Source: Melghirimyces thermohalophilus (GTDB lineage: Bacteria; Bacillota; Bacilli; Thermoactinomycetales; DSM-45169). Taken from it: DNA of 64,000 nt. This document shows positions 42,597-50,644 of this stretch, piece after piece (the stretch's first letter is position 1; each line of letters opens with the position of its first letter). The notes under the pieces were generated by a model, which was not told the DNA's origin, made no database searches, and saw only the letters and a list, made by a program, of their open reading frames with translations. The position numbers and the translations under genes were made by a program. The stretch is from contig NZ_FMZA01000014.1 in NCBI RefSeq assembly GCF_900102685.1, positions 1 to 64,000 on the forward strand, written 5' to 3'.

Positions 42597-43592
42597 ATGC
42601 AGGATGTAGCGGAAAAAGCCGGCGTTTCCAAGAGCACCGTTTCCCAATATTTGAACGGTCGCTTTGAGTACATGAGCGCAGAGACGAAAAAGCGGATCCA
42701 AACCGCCATTGAAGCCTTGGGGTACCGCCCCAACCAAGTGGCCAAAAGTTTGAAGCAGAAGCGAACGTCTACCATCGGATTGATCGTCGCCAATATTTTG
42801 CACCGCTTCTCCACACTGGTTTGCCGGGCGGTAGAGGATACCTGTCATGAACAGGATTACCACGCTATCATCTGTAATGCCGACGACAATCCGGAAAAAG
42901 AGCGAAAATATATCGACATGTTGCGGGCCAAGCAGGTAGACGGCATCCTCGTCATCCCGACCCAGGACAATACCGATTTATACGAAAAGTTGATCCAAAA
43001 CGGGTACCCGCTCGTCTTTCTCGACCGAAAAGTAGCCGGGTTATCCGTACCCTCCGTCACTCTGAACAACCGGGAAATCGCTCGTATGGCAGCGCAGCAC
43101 CTGATCCAACAGGGCCACGAAAAAATCAGTTTGATGACACCCCCACTGGGGGTTAGTTCCCGTAATGAACGACAGGCGGGTTTCTGCCAGTCGCTGCGGG
43201 ATCATGGCCTGTCGACCCGCTATGTGGTCAGTGTGGAGCTCGATCAAATCCGGCAGCGATTGGACCACATGCTGCAAACCGATCCTCCCACAGCCCTGGT
43301 GACCGGCAATGACCGCGTTTTGATGGAAGCGCTTCCTTATTTAAAAGAAAAGGGGATTAGCATCCCGGAAACCTTGGCCTTGATAAGCTTCGACGAAATG
43401 GAACTGGCGCCATTGATGGACCCGCCGATCACCACCATTGAGCAGCCCGCCATGGAAATGGGCCGGAGAGCGACAGAAATTCTGTTGCGACAAATCCGCG
43501 GACAACAGGCAGATATTCCGTTACAGACTGTCTTTGACGCTACCCTTTGTATTCGTCAATCCAGTCGTTTCAAAAGGGGGAACCTACTGTGA
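42597..43592 (+). CDS. LacI-family regulator of the sugar-acid operon
   Basis: A regulator of about 331-336 residues. The helix-turn-helix is TMQDVAEKAGVSKSTVSQYLNGR, with a hinge helix near PNQVAKSLKQKRTSTIG and a periplasmic-binding-like effector domain (QVDGILVIPTQDN, LVFLDR, HLIQQGHEKISLMTPP). The listed ATG is 24 bases from AAGGAGG, too far. An ATA codon at 42582 is nine bases from it and would give the usual N-terminal IKRVT before MQDVAEK. A stop lies just before, so ATA is the only well-placed start. The closest well-known relative by layout is KdgR. Confidence 0.9.
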   Translation: MQDVAEKAGVSKSTVSQYLNGRFEYMSAETKKRIQTAIEALGYRPNQVAKSLKQKRTSTIGLIVANILHRFSTLVCRAVEDTCHEQDYHAIICNADDNPEKERKYIDMLRAKQVDGILVIPTQDNTDLYEKLIQNGYPLVFLDRKVAGLSVPSVTLNNREIARMAAQHLIQQGHEKISLMTPPLGVSSRNERQAGFCQSLRDHGLSTRYVVSVELDQIRQRLDHMLQTDPPTALVTGNDRVLMEALPYLKEKGISIPETLALISFDEMELAPLMDPPITTIEQPAMEMGRRATEILLRQIRGQQADIPLQTVFDATLCIRQSSRFKRGNLL

Positions 43593-44593
43593 AAAAAATG
43601 GGCATCACCTTGCTCGCCTCCATCCTGATGATCGGTTTGTTATCCGGTTGCAGCATGTTTCAAGCCGGGTCAGACAGAGGGGGAAAAGTAAAATTGATCG
43701 CCGCCACTCAGTTGGATTCTAAAAGTGCTTTCGCGGAAGGGTTCAGGGAATTTAAGAAAGTCGTGGAAAAAGAGTCTGATGGAACGGTGACAGTGGAAGT
43801 CCACACCAATGGCGATTTGGGGGGCAATGAGGATGAACTGGTCCAAAATCTGCAGTCTGGCTCTGTCGACCTGGTGGTCGCCTCCCCTGGATTTATGGCC
43901 CAGGCAGTGAAGGAGGTCGATTTTTTCGCCCTGCCTTACTTGTTTGAAAGCCGGGATCACTGGAAAAAAGCCGTTGATGGGGAAGTCGGCCATACCGTGA
44001 CTAAAATGGTAGAACAAAAAACCGACTTTAAAATCCTCGGTTATTGGAGTGCAGGGGTTCGCAATTATTACGGATTTCAACCGATTGAAGAGCCAGAAGA
44101 TTTGAAAGGGATCAAAATTCGGTCCCAGGACTCCCCGACGGTTCGGGATGCGTGGAAAGCCTTAGGGGCGCAGCCGACCAGTGTGGCCTGGAACGAGATG
44201 TACCAAGCGTTGCAAAACCAGGTAGTGGACGCAGCGGAAAATGATTTCACCAACATCTATCAGGCTAGCCATCATGAAACGGCCAAATATATCTCCCTCA
44301 CCCAGCATGATTACACGACCCGTCTCTTTTTCACCTCGCAGCAAACCTTTGACGCTTTAGACGAGAAACAGCAACAGGCTTTCATGAAAGCAGCGAAAGC
44401 AGCAACCGAGGCGGCTCGAAAAGCGGATGATCAACTGGCGGAAGAATCGAAGCAAAAGCTGAAAAAGGCCGGAGTGAAGATCAACAAAGTCGATACCCAA
44501 CCCTTTGTGGAAAAAACGGAACCTGTGCGAGAAAAAGCCGTTCAACAGCTGGGGATGGAAGCCCTGTACCAAAAGGTTCAGGAACTGAAATGA
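43589..44593 (+). CDS. dctP: TRAP transporter substrate-binding lipoprotein DctP
   Basis: A 334-residue lipoprotein (lipobox LSGC, lipidated Cys21) that binds an acidic solute outside the membrane for the TRAP carrier. GADLGGNEDELVQNLQSGSVDLVVASPGF-type sequence, GIKIRSQDSPTVRDAWKALGAQPTSVAWNEMYQALQNQVVDAAEN are the DctP signatures; the Arg in KIRSQ is the carboxylate-binding residue. It starts at GTG overlapping the regulator stop. Ligand is likely a sugar acid by context. Confidence 0.94.
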   Translation: MKKMGITLLASILMIGLLSGCSMFQAGSDRGGKVKLIAATQLDSKSAFAEGFREFKKVVEKESDGTVTVEVHTNGDLGGNEDELVQNLQSGSVDLVVASPGFMAQAVKEVDFFALPYLFESRDHWKKAVDGEVGHTVTKMVEQKTDFKILGYWSAGVRNYYGFQPIEEPEDLKGIKIRSQDSPTVRDAWKALGAQPTSVAWNEMYQALQNQVVDAAENDFTNIYQASHHETAKYISLTQHDYTTRLFFTSQQTFDALDEKQQQAFMKAAKAATEAARKADDQLAEESKQKLKKAGVKINKVDTQPFVEKTEPVREKAVQQLGMEALYQKVQELK

Positions 44594-44633
44594 GCGAAGA
44601 CCGGCCGAATGAAAATGGAAGGAGGGCGACTTT

Positions 44634-45128
44634 ATGAAGCGTTGGATCGACCGATTGGAATGGATACAGCTGCGAATGGCTGCCGGTTTCTTTCTCCTTT
44701 TTATCGGGTGCGTCATCTTGCAGGTAGCCTCCCGTTATCTGCCCGGGGTCACCGTTTTGTGGGCACCGGAAGTGGCGACGTACGCCTTCATCTGGACCAT
44801 TTTTATGGGAGCCGCCATCATGGTTCGTCGCCAGGAACATTTTCGTTTCGACATGCTGGTCAACCGTCTGAAGGGACGCAGTCAGCTGGTCGCTCGGATC
44901 GTCATTCACATGACGATCCTCGCTTTCGGATTTGTGTTGTTTGGTGATGGTACCACCTTGACCCAGCAATTTTGGGCCTGGTCTCTCAACAGCTTGCCAC
45001 AGGTCAAACAAGGATACGTGTGGCTGGCGATACCTGTGTCGGGAATAACGATGATGATCTACGCGATCGCCAATATCCGGGATGATATTCATGACTATAA
45101 ACGAAAGGAAGGTGAGTTAACCCCATGA
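44634..45128 (+). CDS. dctQ: TRAP transporter small permease DctQ
   Basis: A 164-residue protein with four membrane helices. YLPGVTVLWAPEVATYAFIWTIFMGAAIMVRRQEHFRFDML is the conserved DctQ centre (W.EE..RY...W..F.G). It supports the large permease in Na+-driven uptake. GGAGGG precedes ATG, and the stop overlaps the start of dctM. Confidence 0.93.
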   Translation: MKRWIDRLEWIQLRMAAGFFLLFIGCVILQVASRYLPGVTVLWAPEVATYAFIWTIFMGAAIMVRRQEHFRFDMLVNRLKGRSQLVARIVIHMTILAFGFVLFGDGTTLTQQFWAWSLNSLPQVKQGYVWLAIPVSGITMMIYAIANIRDDIHDYKRKEGELTP

Positions 45129-46417
45129 TGGAAGGTTTGCTTCTGATCGGCCTGTTTGTGCTGCTGCTGCTTTTGGGGGTACCGATCGCCTTTGTCATCG
45201 GTATCGTCGCTTATGTCGGCATCGTCATGATCGGCAACATCCCGGTGACCACTATGGTGCAATCGATGTTCGCCGGGCTGGATTCCTTCGTGCTGCTTGC
45301 CGTCCCTTTGTTTATTCTGGCTGCCAACCTGATGAACCAGGGGGAAATTTCTGAGCGCCTCATCCGCTTCGCCATCATGCTGGTCGGCCACATCCGCGGC
45401 GGATTGGCCCAGGCCAATATCGTGGTTTCCATGTTCTTTGGCGGAATCTCCGGCTCCTCGACAGCGGATACGGCTGGTGTCGGCAAAATTTTGATCCCCA
45501 GCATGGTCAAGGAAAAATACAGCAAAGAGACCGCCGTGGCGGTAACCGCATCCTCCTCCACTATGGGCATGATCATCCCGCCCAGCATTCCGATGGTCAT
45601 CTACGGCAGCCTGGTCAGCGTCTCTGTCGGCAAGATGTTTCTGGCTGGGATCGTGCCGGGACTAGCCCTCGGCCTGGGTCTGATGATTCTGGTATGGTTC
45701 TTCGCCCACCGCCACGAGTATCCACGTCATGATCGGGTGAAGGTGAAGAAAGTGTTGGCAGAGGGGGTTAAGAGCTTGCCTCCCCTGTTCACCCCGGTGA
45801 TCATCATCGGCGGAATCATGGGCGGCTTCGTCACACCGACCGAGGCGGCCATCTTGGCCTGTATTTACGCTTTCCTTCTCTCCTTTTTAGTTTATCGGTC
45901 GATCCGACTGCGGGATCTGCCAGAAATTCTTTTCGACACGCTGAAGTTGAGCTCCCTCACCCTGATCGCCCTGTCGACGGCGACTGCCTTGGGTCGATTG
46001 ATCAGTTACTATAACGTACCACAAAAGGTAGGGGTGTTTTTTGACACTTTCTTTCCCTACCCCTGGCTGTTCCTGTTGGCTGTGATCCTTTTGTTTTTGT
46101 TCGTCGGCATGTACATGGACACCGTCCCTGCGATTATCCTTTTTGTACCGATTGTGCTGCCGACGGCGACGGCGTTCGGCATCGATCCGATCCATTTTGG
46201 GATTGTGATTATGCTCTGTCTGGCTGTAGGCCTGATCACCCCGCCTTATGGGTTGTGTCTGTTGTTGGCCAGTTCCATCGCCAAGTTGTCGGTGGGCCGT
46301 TCCTTCCGGGCGCTGATTCCCTACTTGTTGGTGATTTTGTTCATCATCCTGCTGGTCGCCTACATCCCATCGATCGCGATGTGGATCCCAGACACCTTCG
46401 GAAACGCTTCGCAATAA
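45125..46417 (+). CDS. dctM: TRAP transporter large permease DctM
   Basis: A 430-residue protein with about 12 membrane segments that forms the transport channel. FAGLDSFVLLAVPLFILAANLMNQG, FGGISGSSTADTAGVGKILIPSM, GMIIPPSIPMVIYG and GGFVTPTEAAI are the family's Na+ and substrate motifs. The ATG overlaps the dctQ stop. With dctP and dctQ it makes a complete secondary carrier. Confidence 0.95.
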   Translation: MMEGLLLIGLFVLLLLLGVPIAFVIGIVAYVGIVMIGNIPVTTMVQSMFAGLDSFVLLAVPLFILAANLMNQGEISERLIRFAIMLVGHIRGGLAQANIVVSMFFGGISGSSTADTAGVGKILIPSMVKEKYSKETAVAVTASSSTMGMIIPPSIPMVIYGSLVSVSVGKMFLAGIVPGLALGLGLMILVWFFAHRHEYPRHDRVKVKKVLAEGVKSLPPLFTPVIIIGGIMGGFVTPTEAAILACIYAFLLSFLVYRSIRLRDLPEILFDTLKLSSLTLIALSTATALGRLISYYNVPQKVGVFFDTFFPYPWLFLLAVILLFLFVGMYMDTVPAIILFVPIVLPTATAFGIDPIHFGIVIMLCLAVGLITPPYGLCLLLASSIAKLSVGRSFRALIPYLLVILFIILLVAYIPSIAMWIPDTFGNASQ

Positions 46418-46444
46418 TGTAACCATCGATTTGGAGGCGATAGG

Positions 46445-47395
46445 ATGCTGGATATACTGACCATCGGTGATGGCATGATCACCATGAATCCCAAAACCAA
46501 AGGACCCTTGCGCTTTGTCCATGAATTTGAACGAAAAATCGGCGGGGCGGAGTTAAATACCTTAATCGGCTGCGCTCGCCTCGGACTTCGGACCGGATGG
46601 ATCAGCCGCCTCGGCAACGACGAATTTGGACGTCATCTCTTCAACACAGTGCGAGGCGAGGGAGTGGACATGACCCATGTCCAACTCGTCGATGAGTATC
46701 CCACATCGGTCAATTTTAAAGAGATTCTCGAAACAGGAGCCGGTCGCACCTTTTATTACCGCCAGGATTCACCCACCTCCACCCTGACACCGGAGTCCCT
46801 CGCTCCGGAAATGTTTGAACAAACCCGGCTCTTTCATATCACGGGGGTGTTTCCGGCGATTGCACCTAATAACATCGACATCATCCGGCAAGGGATCCGA
46901 CTGGCCAAGGAAGCGGGCACCCTTATCTCACTGGACCCCAACATCCGTTTGAAATTATGGAGCGCCGAGCGGGCCCGGGAGGTGTTGACCTCCTTTTTGC
47001 CCGATGTGGACCTTCTCTTGACCGGGAAAGAGGAGGCCGCTCTCTTGACAGGGGAAGAGGAAGAGCAGGCGATGATCCGCGCCTTCCAGGGCTACGGTAT
47101 CGAGACCATCGCCATTAAAAAGGGAGCGAATGGGTCCCTCGGTGTGGATGGAAACGAACAGTTGGAGATGCCCCCGGCGGATCCAGGCAAAGTGGTCGAT
47201 ACTGTCGGCGCCGGGGATGGCTTTAACGCCGGCTTTATCCTGGGTATCTTAAACGAATGGCCGCTAAAACAGACCCTCGCCTTCGCCAATACAGTAGGAG
47301 CCATGGTCGTCAGCGTCATGGGCGACAACGAAGGGCTGCCGGTCATGGAGGAAGTTCAAACCCGCTTGGGAAAACGGGAGGTGATCCAACGGTGA
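46445..47395 (+). CDS. PfkB-family sugar kinase (2-keto-3-deoxygluconate kinase-like)
   Basis: A 316-residue ribokinase-fold enzyme. FERKIGGAELNTLIGCARLG near residue 30 is the sugar-binding signature and VDTVGAGDGFNAGFILGIL contains the catalytic Asp and anion hole. RTFYYRQDSPTSTLTPESL resembles KdgK, which phosphorylates 2-keto-3-deoxygluconate. KDPG aldolase is absent, and the next two genes are an HPS-like and a PHI-like enzyme. The real substrate may thus be another hexulosonate or ketohexose. GGAGG lies before ATG. Confidence 0.85.
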   Translation: MLDILTIGDGMITMNPKTKGPLRFVHEFERKIGGAELNTLIGCARLGLRTGWISRLGNDEFGRHLFNTVRGEGVDMTHVQLVDEYPTSVNFKEILETGAGRTFYYRQDSPTSTLTPESLAPEMFEQTRLFHITGVFPAIAPNNIDIIRQGIRLAKEAGTLISLDPNIRLKLWSAERAREVLTSFLPDVDLLLTGKEEAALLTGEEEEQAMIRAFQGYGIETIAIKKGANGSLGVDGNEQLEMPPADPGKVVDTVGAGDGFNAGFILGILNEWPLKQTLAFANTVGAMVVSVMGDNEGLPVMEEVQTRLGKREVIQR

Positions 47396-48051
47396 GCTAC
47401 AAAAACCAGGAGATTCAACTGCAGCTCGCCCTGGATCGGCTCGATTGGGATACCTGTTTTACCCTGGTTGAACAAACTTTTGATGCTATCCACCGGATTG
47501 AGATCGGTACCGGGGTGATCAAAGAGTACGGCATGCCGATCCTTCGTGAGATGAAACGACGCTTTCCCGACAAGGTGCTGGTCGCCGATATGAAAACCTG
47601 TGATGCCGGCGCCCATGAAACCCGACAAGCTCTCGATGCCGGCGCCGATGTGACCACCGTAATGGCCTTCGCCTCGAATTCCACCCTACTCCAAGCCTTG
47701 GATGTGGCCGCGAAAATGAACCGGGAGGTAATGGTCGACCTGCTCGAAGTGAAGGATTCGCATCGGGTAAAGGATATGGTCCAACAGGGCGTCACATCGG
47801 TGTCACTCCACCGGGGAAAAGATCAACAATCACAAGGGGAGACGGCGGACGCCACCTCTTTTCATCTGCTCGATGGACTGACAAACATCCGGGTGGCCGT
47901 CGCCGGGGGGCTTCATGTGGGAAATCTTCACGCCGTCATCCCCCATCACCCTGACACCGTCATCGTGGGGAGCGGGATCACCGGTTCCGAAAATCCTGCG
48001 CAGGCGGCAGCGGAAATCAAAAGGAGGTTAAAAGATGCCAACCATAGATAA
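47392..48051 (+). CDS. 3-hexulose-6-phosphate synthase-like protein (HPS/KGPDC family)
   Basis: A 219-residue (beta/alpha)8 enzyme of the orotidine decarboxylase superfamily. The metal and phosphate motifs are EIGTGVIKEYG, VADMKTCDAGAHETRQALDAGADVTTVMAF, VDLLEVKD and VAGGLHVGNL...IVGSGIT. The family includes HPS (formaldehyde fixation) and 3-keto-L-gulonate-6-phosphate decarboxylase. Here it follows a sugar kinase, so aldol cleavage or decarboxylation of a phosphorylated keto sugar acid is as plausible as formaldehyde fixation. It starts at GTG with GGGAGG upstream and overlaps the kinase stop. Confidence 0.82.
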   Translation: MSYKNQEIQLQLALDRLDWDTCFTLVEQTFDAIHRIEIGTGVIKEYGMPILREMKRRFPDKVLVADMKTCDAGAHETRQALDAGADVTTVMAFASNSTLLQALDVAAKMNREVMVDLLEVKDSHRVKDMVQQGVTSVSLHRGKDQQSQGETADATSFHLLDGLTNIRVAVAGGLHVGNLHAVIPHHPDTVIVGSGITGSENPAQAAAEIKRRLKDANHR

Positions 48052-48592
48052 GCTGATCGCTCAGGTGGTCGGGGAGGTTTCCACCGTTCTCAACCGGATC
48101 GATCGCCATGAGGCAGAAACATTTGCTCGCGAACTGCTAAGAGCGGAACGTATCTTTGTTCTGGGCGAGGGACGATCCGGGCTAATGGGAAAAGCTTTTG
48201 CTATGCGCCTGATGCACGCCGGATGGACCGTTTATGTGGTTGGTGAGACCATCACCCCCTCGATCAAGCCCGGTGATTTGTTGATCGCACTGTCGGGCTC
48301 AGGTAATACCTCTTCCGTCTTCGAGGCGGCAGAAAAGGGAAAAAAAGCCGGGGCCAACCTGTTATCGATCACCACCCAGCCTGATTCGAAAATTGGCCGC
48401 ATCAGCGATGGAACACTGACGGTTCCGGCGACGACCAAATATCGTCGCAAAGAGGAACCCGACACCATCCAACCCCTGGGCAATCAATTTGACCAAAGCC
48501 TCCACCTCCTATTGGACGCTCTGATCATCTACGCCATCGGCGACCGACAGACCAACAGCGACATGGTCCAACGCCATGGCAACCTGAAATAA
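48035..48592 (+). CDS. 6-phospho-3-hexuloisomerase-like SIS-domain protein
   Basis: A 185-residue SIS-domain sugar phosphate isomerase. FVLGEGRSGLMGKAFAMRLMHAGWTVYVVGETITPSIKPGDLLIALSGSGNTSSV and IQPLGNQFDQSLHLLLDALII match PHI (HxlB); the Glu and His pair of the active site fits this family. PHI turns hexulose-6-phosphate into fructose-6-phosphate; relatives act on pentulose phosphates. It overlaps the HPS-like gene by 17 bp, with AAAGGAGG before ATG. Last gene of the operon. Confidence 0.85.
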   Translation: MPTIDKLIAQVVGEVSTVLNRIDRHEAETFARELLRAERIFVLGEGRSGLMGKAFAMRLMHAGWTVYVVGETITPSIKPGDLLIALSGSGNTSSVFEAAEKGKKAGANLLSITTQPDSKIGRISDGTLTVPATTKYRRKEEPDTIQPLGNQFDQSLHLLLDALIIYAIGDRQTNSDMVQRHGNLK

Positions 48593-48614
48593 CTTAAAAG
48601 GCTGGTTCAGTTCG

Positions 48615-48651
48615 TAAAACCCACCGCATGCACACGCACACGGTGGGTTTA
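48615..48651 (+). terminator. Terminator of the LacI-TRAP-HPS-PHI operon
   Basis: AAACCCACCG and CGGTGGGTTT form a 10-bp stem around a 14-base loop, 25 bp past the last stop codon. Confidence 0.8.
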
Positions 48652-48749
48652 CTTCTTGCTGATGTGTCGTACGGTTAGAGTGAGGCTTGTGTGAGAGCAA
48701 GTAAAATGAACCCAAGATTTTAGACACAAAAAAAGGAGATATTAAAGAT

Positions 48750-48866
48750 ATGAAACGAAAAAGGTATACAGCTGGAAATCTTGAAGGAAGAAAAACGATG
48801 AGCCAGATTCACATGATGGACCACTGTCTATTATCTGCGAACGGGAAACCGCTAAGAAATCAATAA
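48750..48866 (+). pseudogene. Remnant of IS3-type OrfA
   Basis: Thirty-eight codons with AAAAGGAG upstream. The start MKRKRYTA is typical of IS3-family OrfA (usually MKRKRYT.EFK). It jumps directly to GRKTMSQI, which resembles the later KTLSQIAS helix, and then into unrelated sequence. This looks like an internally deleted transposase start that still keeps its translation signal. Confidence 0.5.
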
Positions 48867-48886
48867 CATTAGAATGGAGTAATATC

Positions 48887-50344
48887 ATGTGTAAAAAAAT
48901 AGGTTTTATTTTTCTACTAATGATCATTATTTTGGTTCAACGATGGAATGTACCTCTATCAGCTCAGGCTGCTGAATCCTTTGATACAGAAGATGTTGAT
49001 GAATATGTTACGAATTATATCGAAACAAACGGACTGCCTGGAGCAGCCATTGTAGTCGTAAAGGATGGGAAAGTGCTATATGAAAAAGGATTTGGTCATG
49101 ATTCTAACGGAAAACCACTGACGGAAAAGTCTAAACTCGGTATAGCTTCTGGTACAAAGCCATTTACTGCATTCGCTGTTCTACAACTGGTTGATGAAGG
49201 AAAAATTGAACTGGACAACCCTATTGTAAATTATCTTCCGGAACTAACACTGGATGATGTACGGTGGAAACAGGTGACTGTACGTCAACTGTTGAGTCAC
49301 ACATCCGGGCTACCGAATCCTACCATTGTAGCCCCAGCCAATACGCTAAAAGAAGGTGTAGAACGCCTTCATGGTTGGAAACTACAATCTAATCCTGGAA
49401 AAAAACATTTTTATAGTAATGCAAACTACTGGATTTTAGCTTATTTGGTAGAACGAGTTAGTGGTATGAAGTTTAATGACTACCTAACACAAAAGGTATT
49501 TTTACCACTCGGAATGAATGACTCCATCTCAGCAGTTAACTCTGGAGATACGGTAAAAGAATTTGGTATACCTCGAGGATATGTCACGTTATATGGTACA
49601 GCAATGCCATGGACAGAGATGGAACAAATGTTCAGTGGTGCAGGAAGTATCTTTACGACAGCCAGTGATATGGGAAAATGGCTTTCTATGCATACCAACG
49701 AGGGGGAAAATGAAAAAGGAGAACAAATATTATCCCAAGAACTACTGAAAGAGTCTTATTCGCCACAACCTGGAAGTGAAAAATATGGGCTTGGCTGGTC
49801 GCTTAGCTCTCCAAATATTAAACCAGCGTCTATTTCTCATAGCGGTTCAATATCTACTTTCCAATCTCAACAAGATATCATTCCAAGTAGTGGCTATGCA
49901 GTTGCGGTTTTACTCAATAGTTTTACCCCTACATTTGAACATGCATATGAGATTAGTTCGGGAATCCTCCAATTGACTGAAGGAAATGAACCAGAAATTA
50001 AAGCTCCTGTACCCACAATCGTTGATTGTACACTTGGTCTTATGACAGTGATTTACTTGATTTTAGGAATCAGGGGAATCATCCGAAGTAAAAAATGGTC
50101 GAACAAACGTAAATATCATTCCGCCTGGAGATTCTGTCTAAAGTTACTTCCGCAATTGATTCCAGTCGTGGGAATCGGATGGCTATTCTTCGTTGTTCCG
50201 ACACTGCAGAATAATAGCTCTACGATTAAAGACGCATTTGGTATTTTCCCAGCTGCGATGCTCTTATTGGCAATTATTTTCATTATTGGAATTGTTATTG
50301 TGATTATGAGGGTCTATTACCGAATAATGTTAAATAGAAATTGA
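48887..50344 (+). CDS. Beta-lactamase-fold serine hydrolase with C-terminal membrane domain
   Basis: A 485-residue protein of the class C beta-lactamase/penicillin-binding-like family. A signal peptide (to about residue 29) is followed by the hydrolase domain with Ser88-x-x-Lys91 (IASGTKPF), Tyr175-x-Asn177 (FYSNANY) and the third motif His-Ser-Gly (SHSGSIS). The last 100 residues hold three membrane helices, tethering it outside the membrane. Likely a D-alanyl esterase, peptidase or self-resistance enzyme; true beta-lactam activity is not implied. Codon use is very AT-rich, unlike neighbours, so recent transfer is likely. GGAG lies seven bases before ATG. Confidence 0.88.
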   Translation: MCKKIGFIFLLMIIILVQRWNVPLSAQAAESFDTEDVDEYVTNYIETNGLPGAAIVVVKDGKVLYEKGFGHDSNGKPLTEKSKLGIASGTKPFTAFAVLQLVDEGKIELDNPIVNYLPELTLDDVRWKQVTVRQLLSHTSGLPNPTIVAPANTLKEGVERLHGWKLQSNPGKKHFYSNANYWILAYLVERVSGMKFNDYLTQKVFLPLGMNDSISAVNSGDTVKEFGIPRGYVTLYGTAMPWTEMEQMFSGAGSIFTTASDMGKWLSMHTNEGENEKGEQILSQELLKESYSPQPGSEKYGLGWSLSSPNIKPASISHSGSISTFQSQQDIIPSSGYAVAVLLNSFTPTFEHAYEISSGILQLTEGNEPEIKAPVPTIVDCTLGLMTVIYLILGIRGIIRSKKWSNKRKYHSAWRFCLKLLPQLIPVVGIGWLFFVVPTLQNNSSTIKDAFGIFPAAMLLLAIIFIIGIVIVIMRVYYRIMLNRN

Positions 50345-50452
50345 AACGTAGAAAGACCATTCAACATGTTTGAGTGCATCGCGGGACGAATGTGAAAGCG
50401 AATTTGCTGCAACTAGTATTGAAAATCAGTAAGTAAAATGGAGGATACTAAA

Positions 50453-50600
50453 ATGAGATATGACTTCATTTGGACCAAAGGTGAAGACCTAATATGGAAT
50501 AACACCTTTGATTTAAAGCCCATTCATCGTATCCACATCGGGGCATCCCGGAGCCGCTGGGAAACTCCGGTTCCCCTCTTCTCGAATTCGACCGGCTGAT
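50453..50600 (+). pseudogene. Chimeric gene fragment at the right border of the AT-rich island
   Basis: GGAGG lies eight bases before ATG. The first 24 codons (MRYDFIWTKGEDLIWNNTFD) are AT-rich like the serine hydrolase. Near 50520 composition switches abruptly to GC-rich and the frame ends 27 codons later. It is the severed start of a gene whose rest was lost at the island border. I do not recognise the family. Confidence 0.5.
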
Positions 50601-50644
50601 GAGACCCCACTGCCCCGCGATCCGTACTTCGTTCAGTGAAAACA

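Noticed and set aside
47392-48592. Reading the HPS/PHI pair as a standard formaldehyde-detoxifying ribulose monophosphate shunt
   Set aside because: Kept as an alternative only: the operon lacks HxlR, and includes an acid-sugar carrier, LacI regulator and kinase that a formaldehyde shunt does not need.
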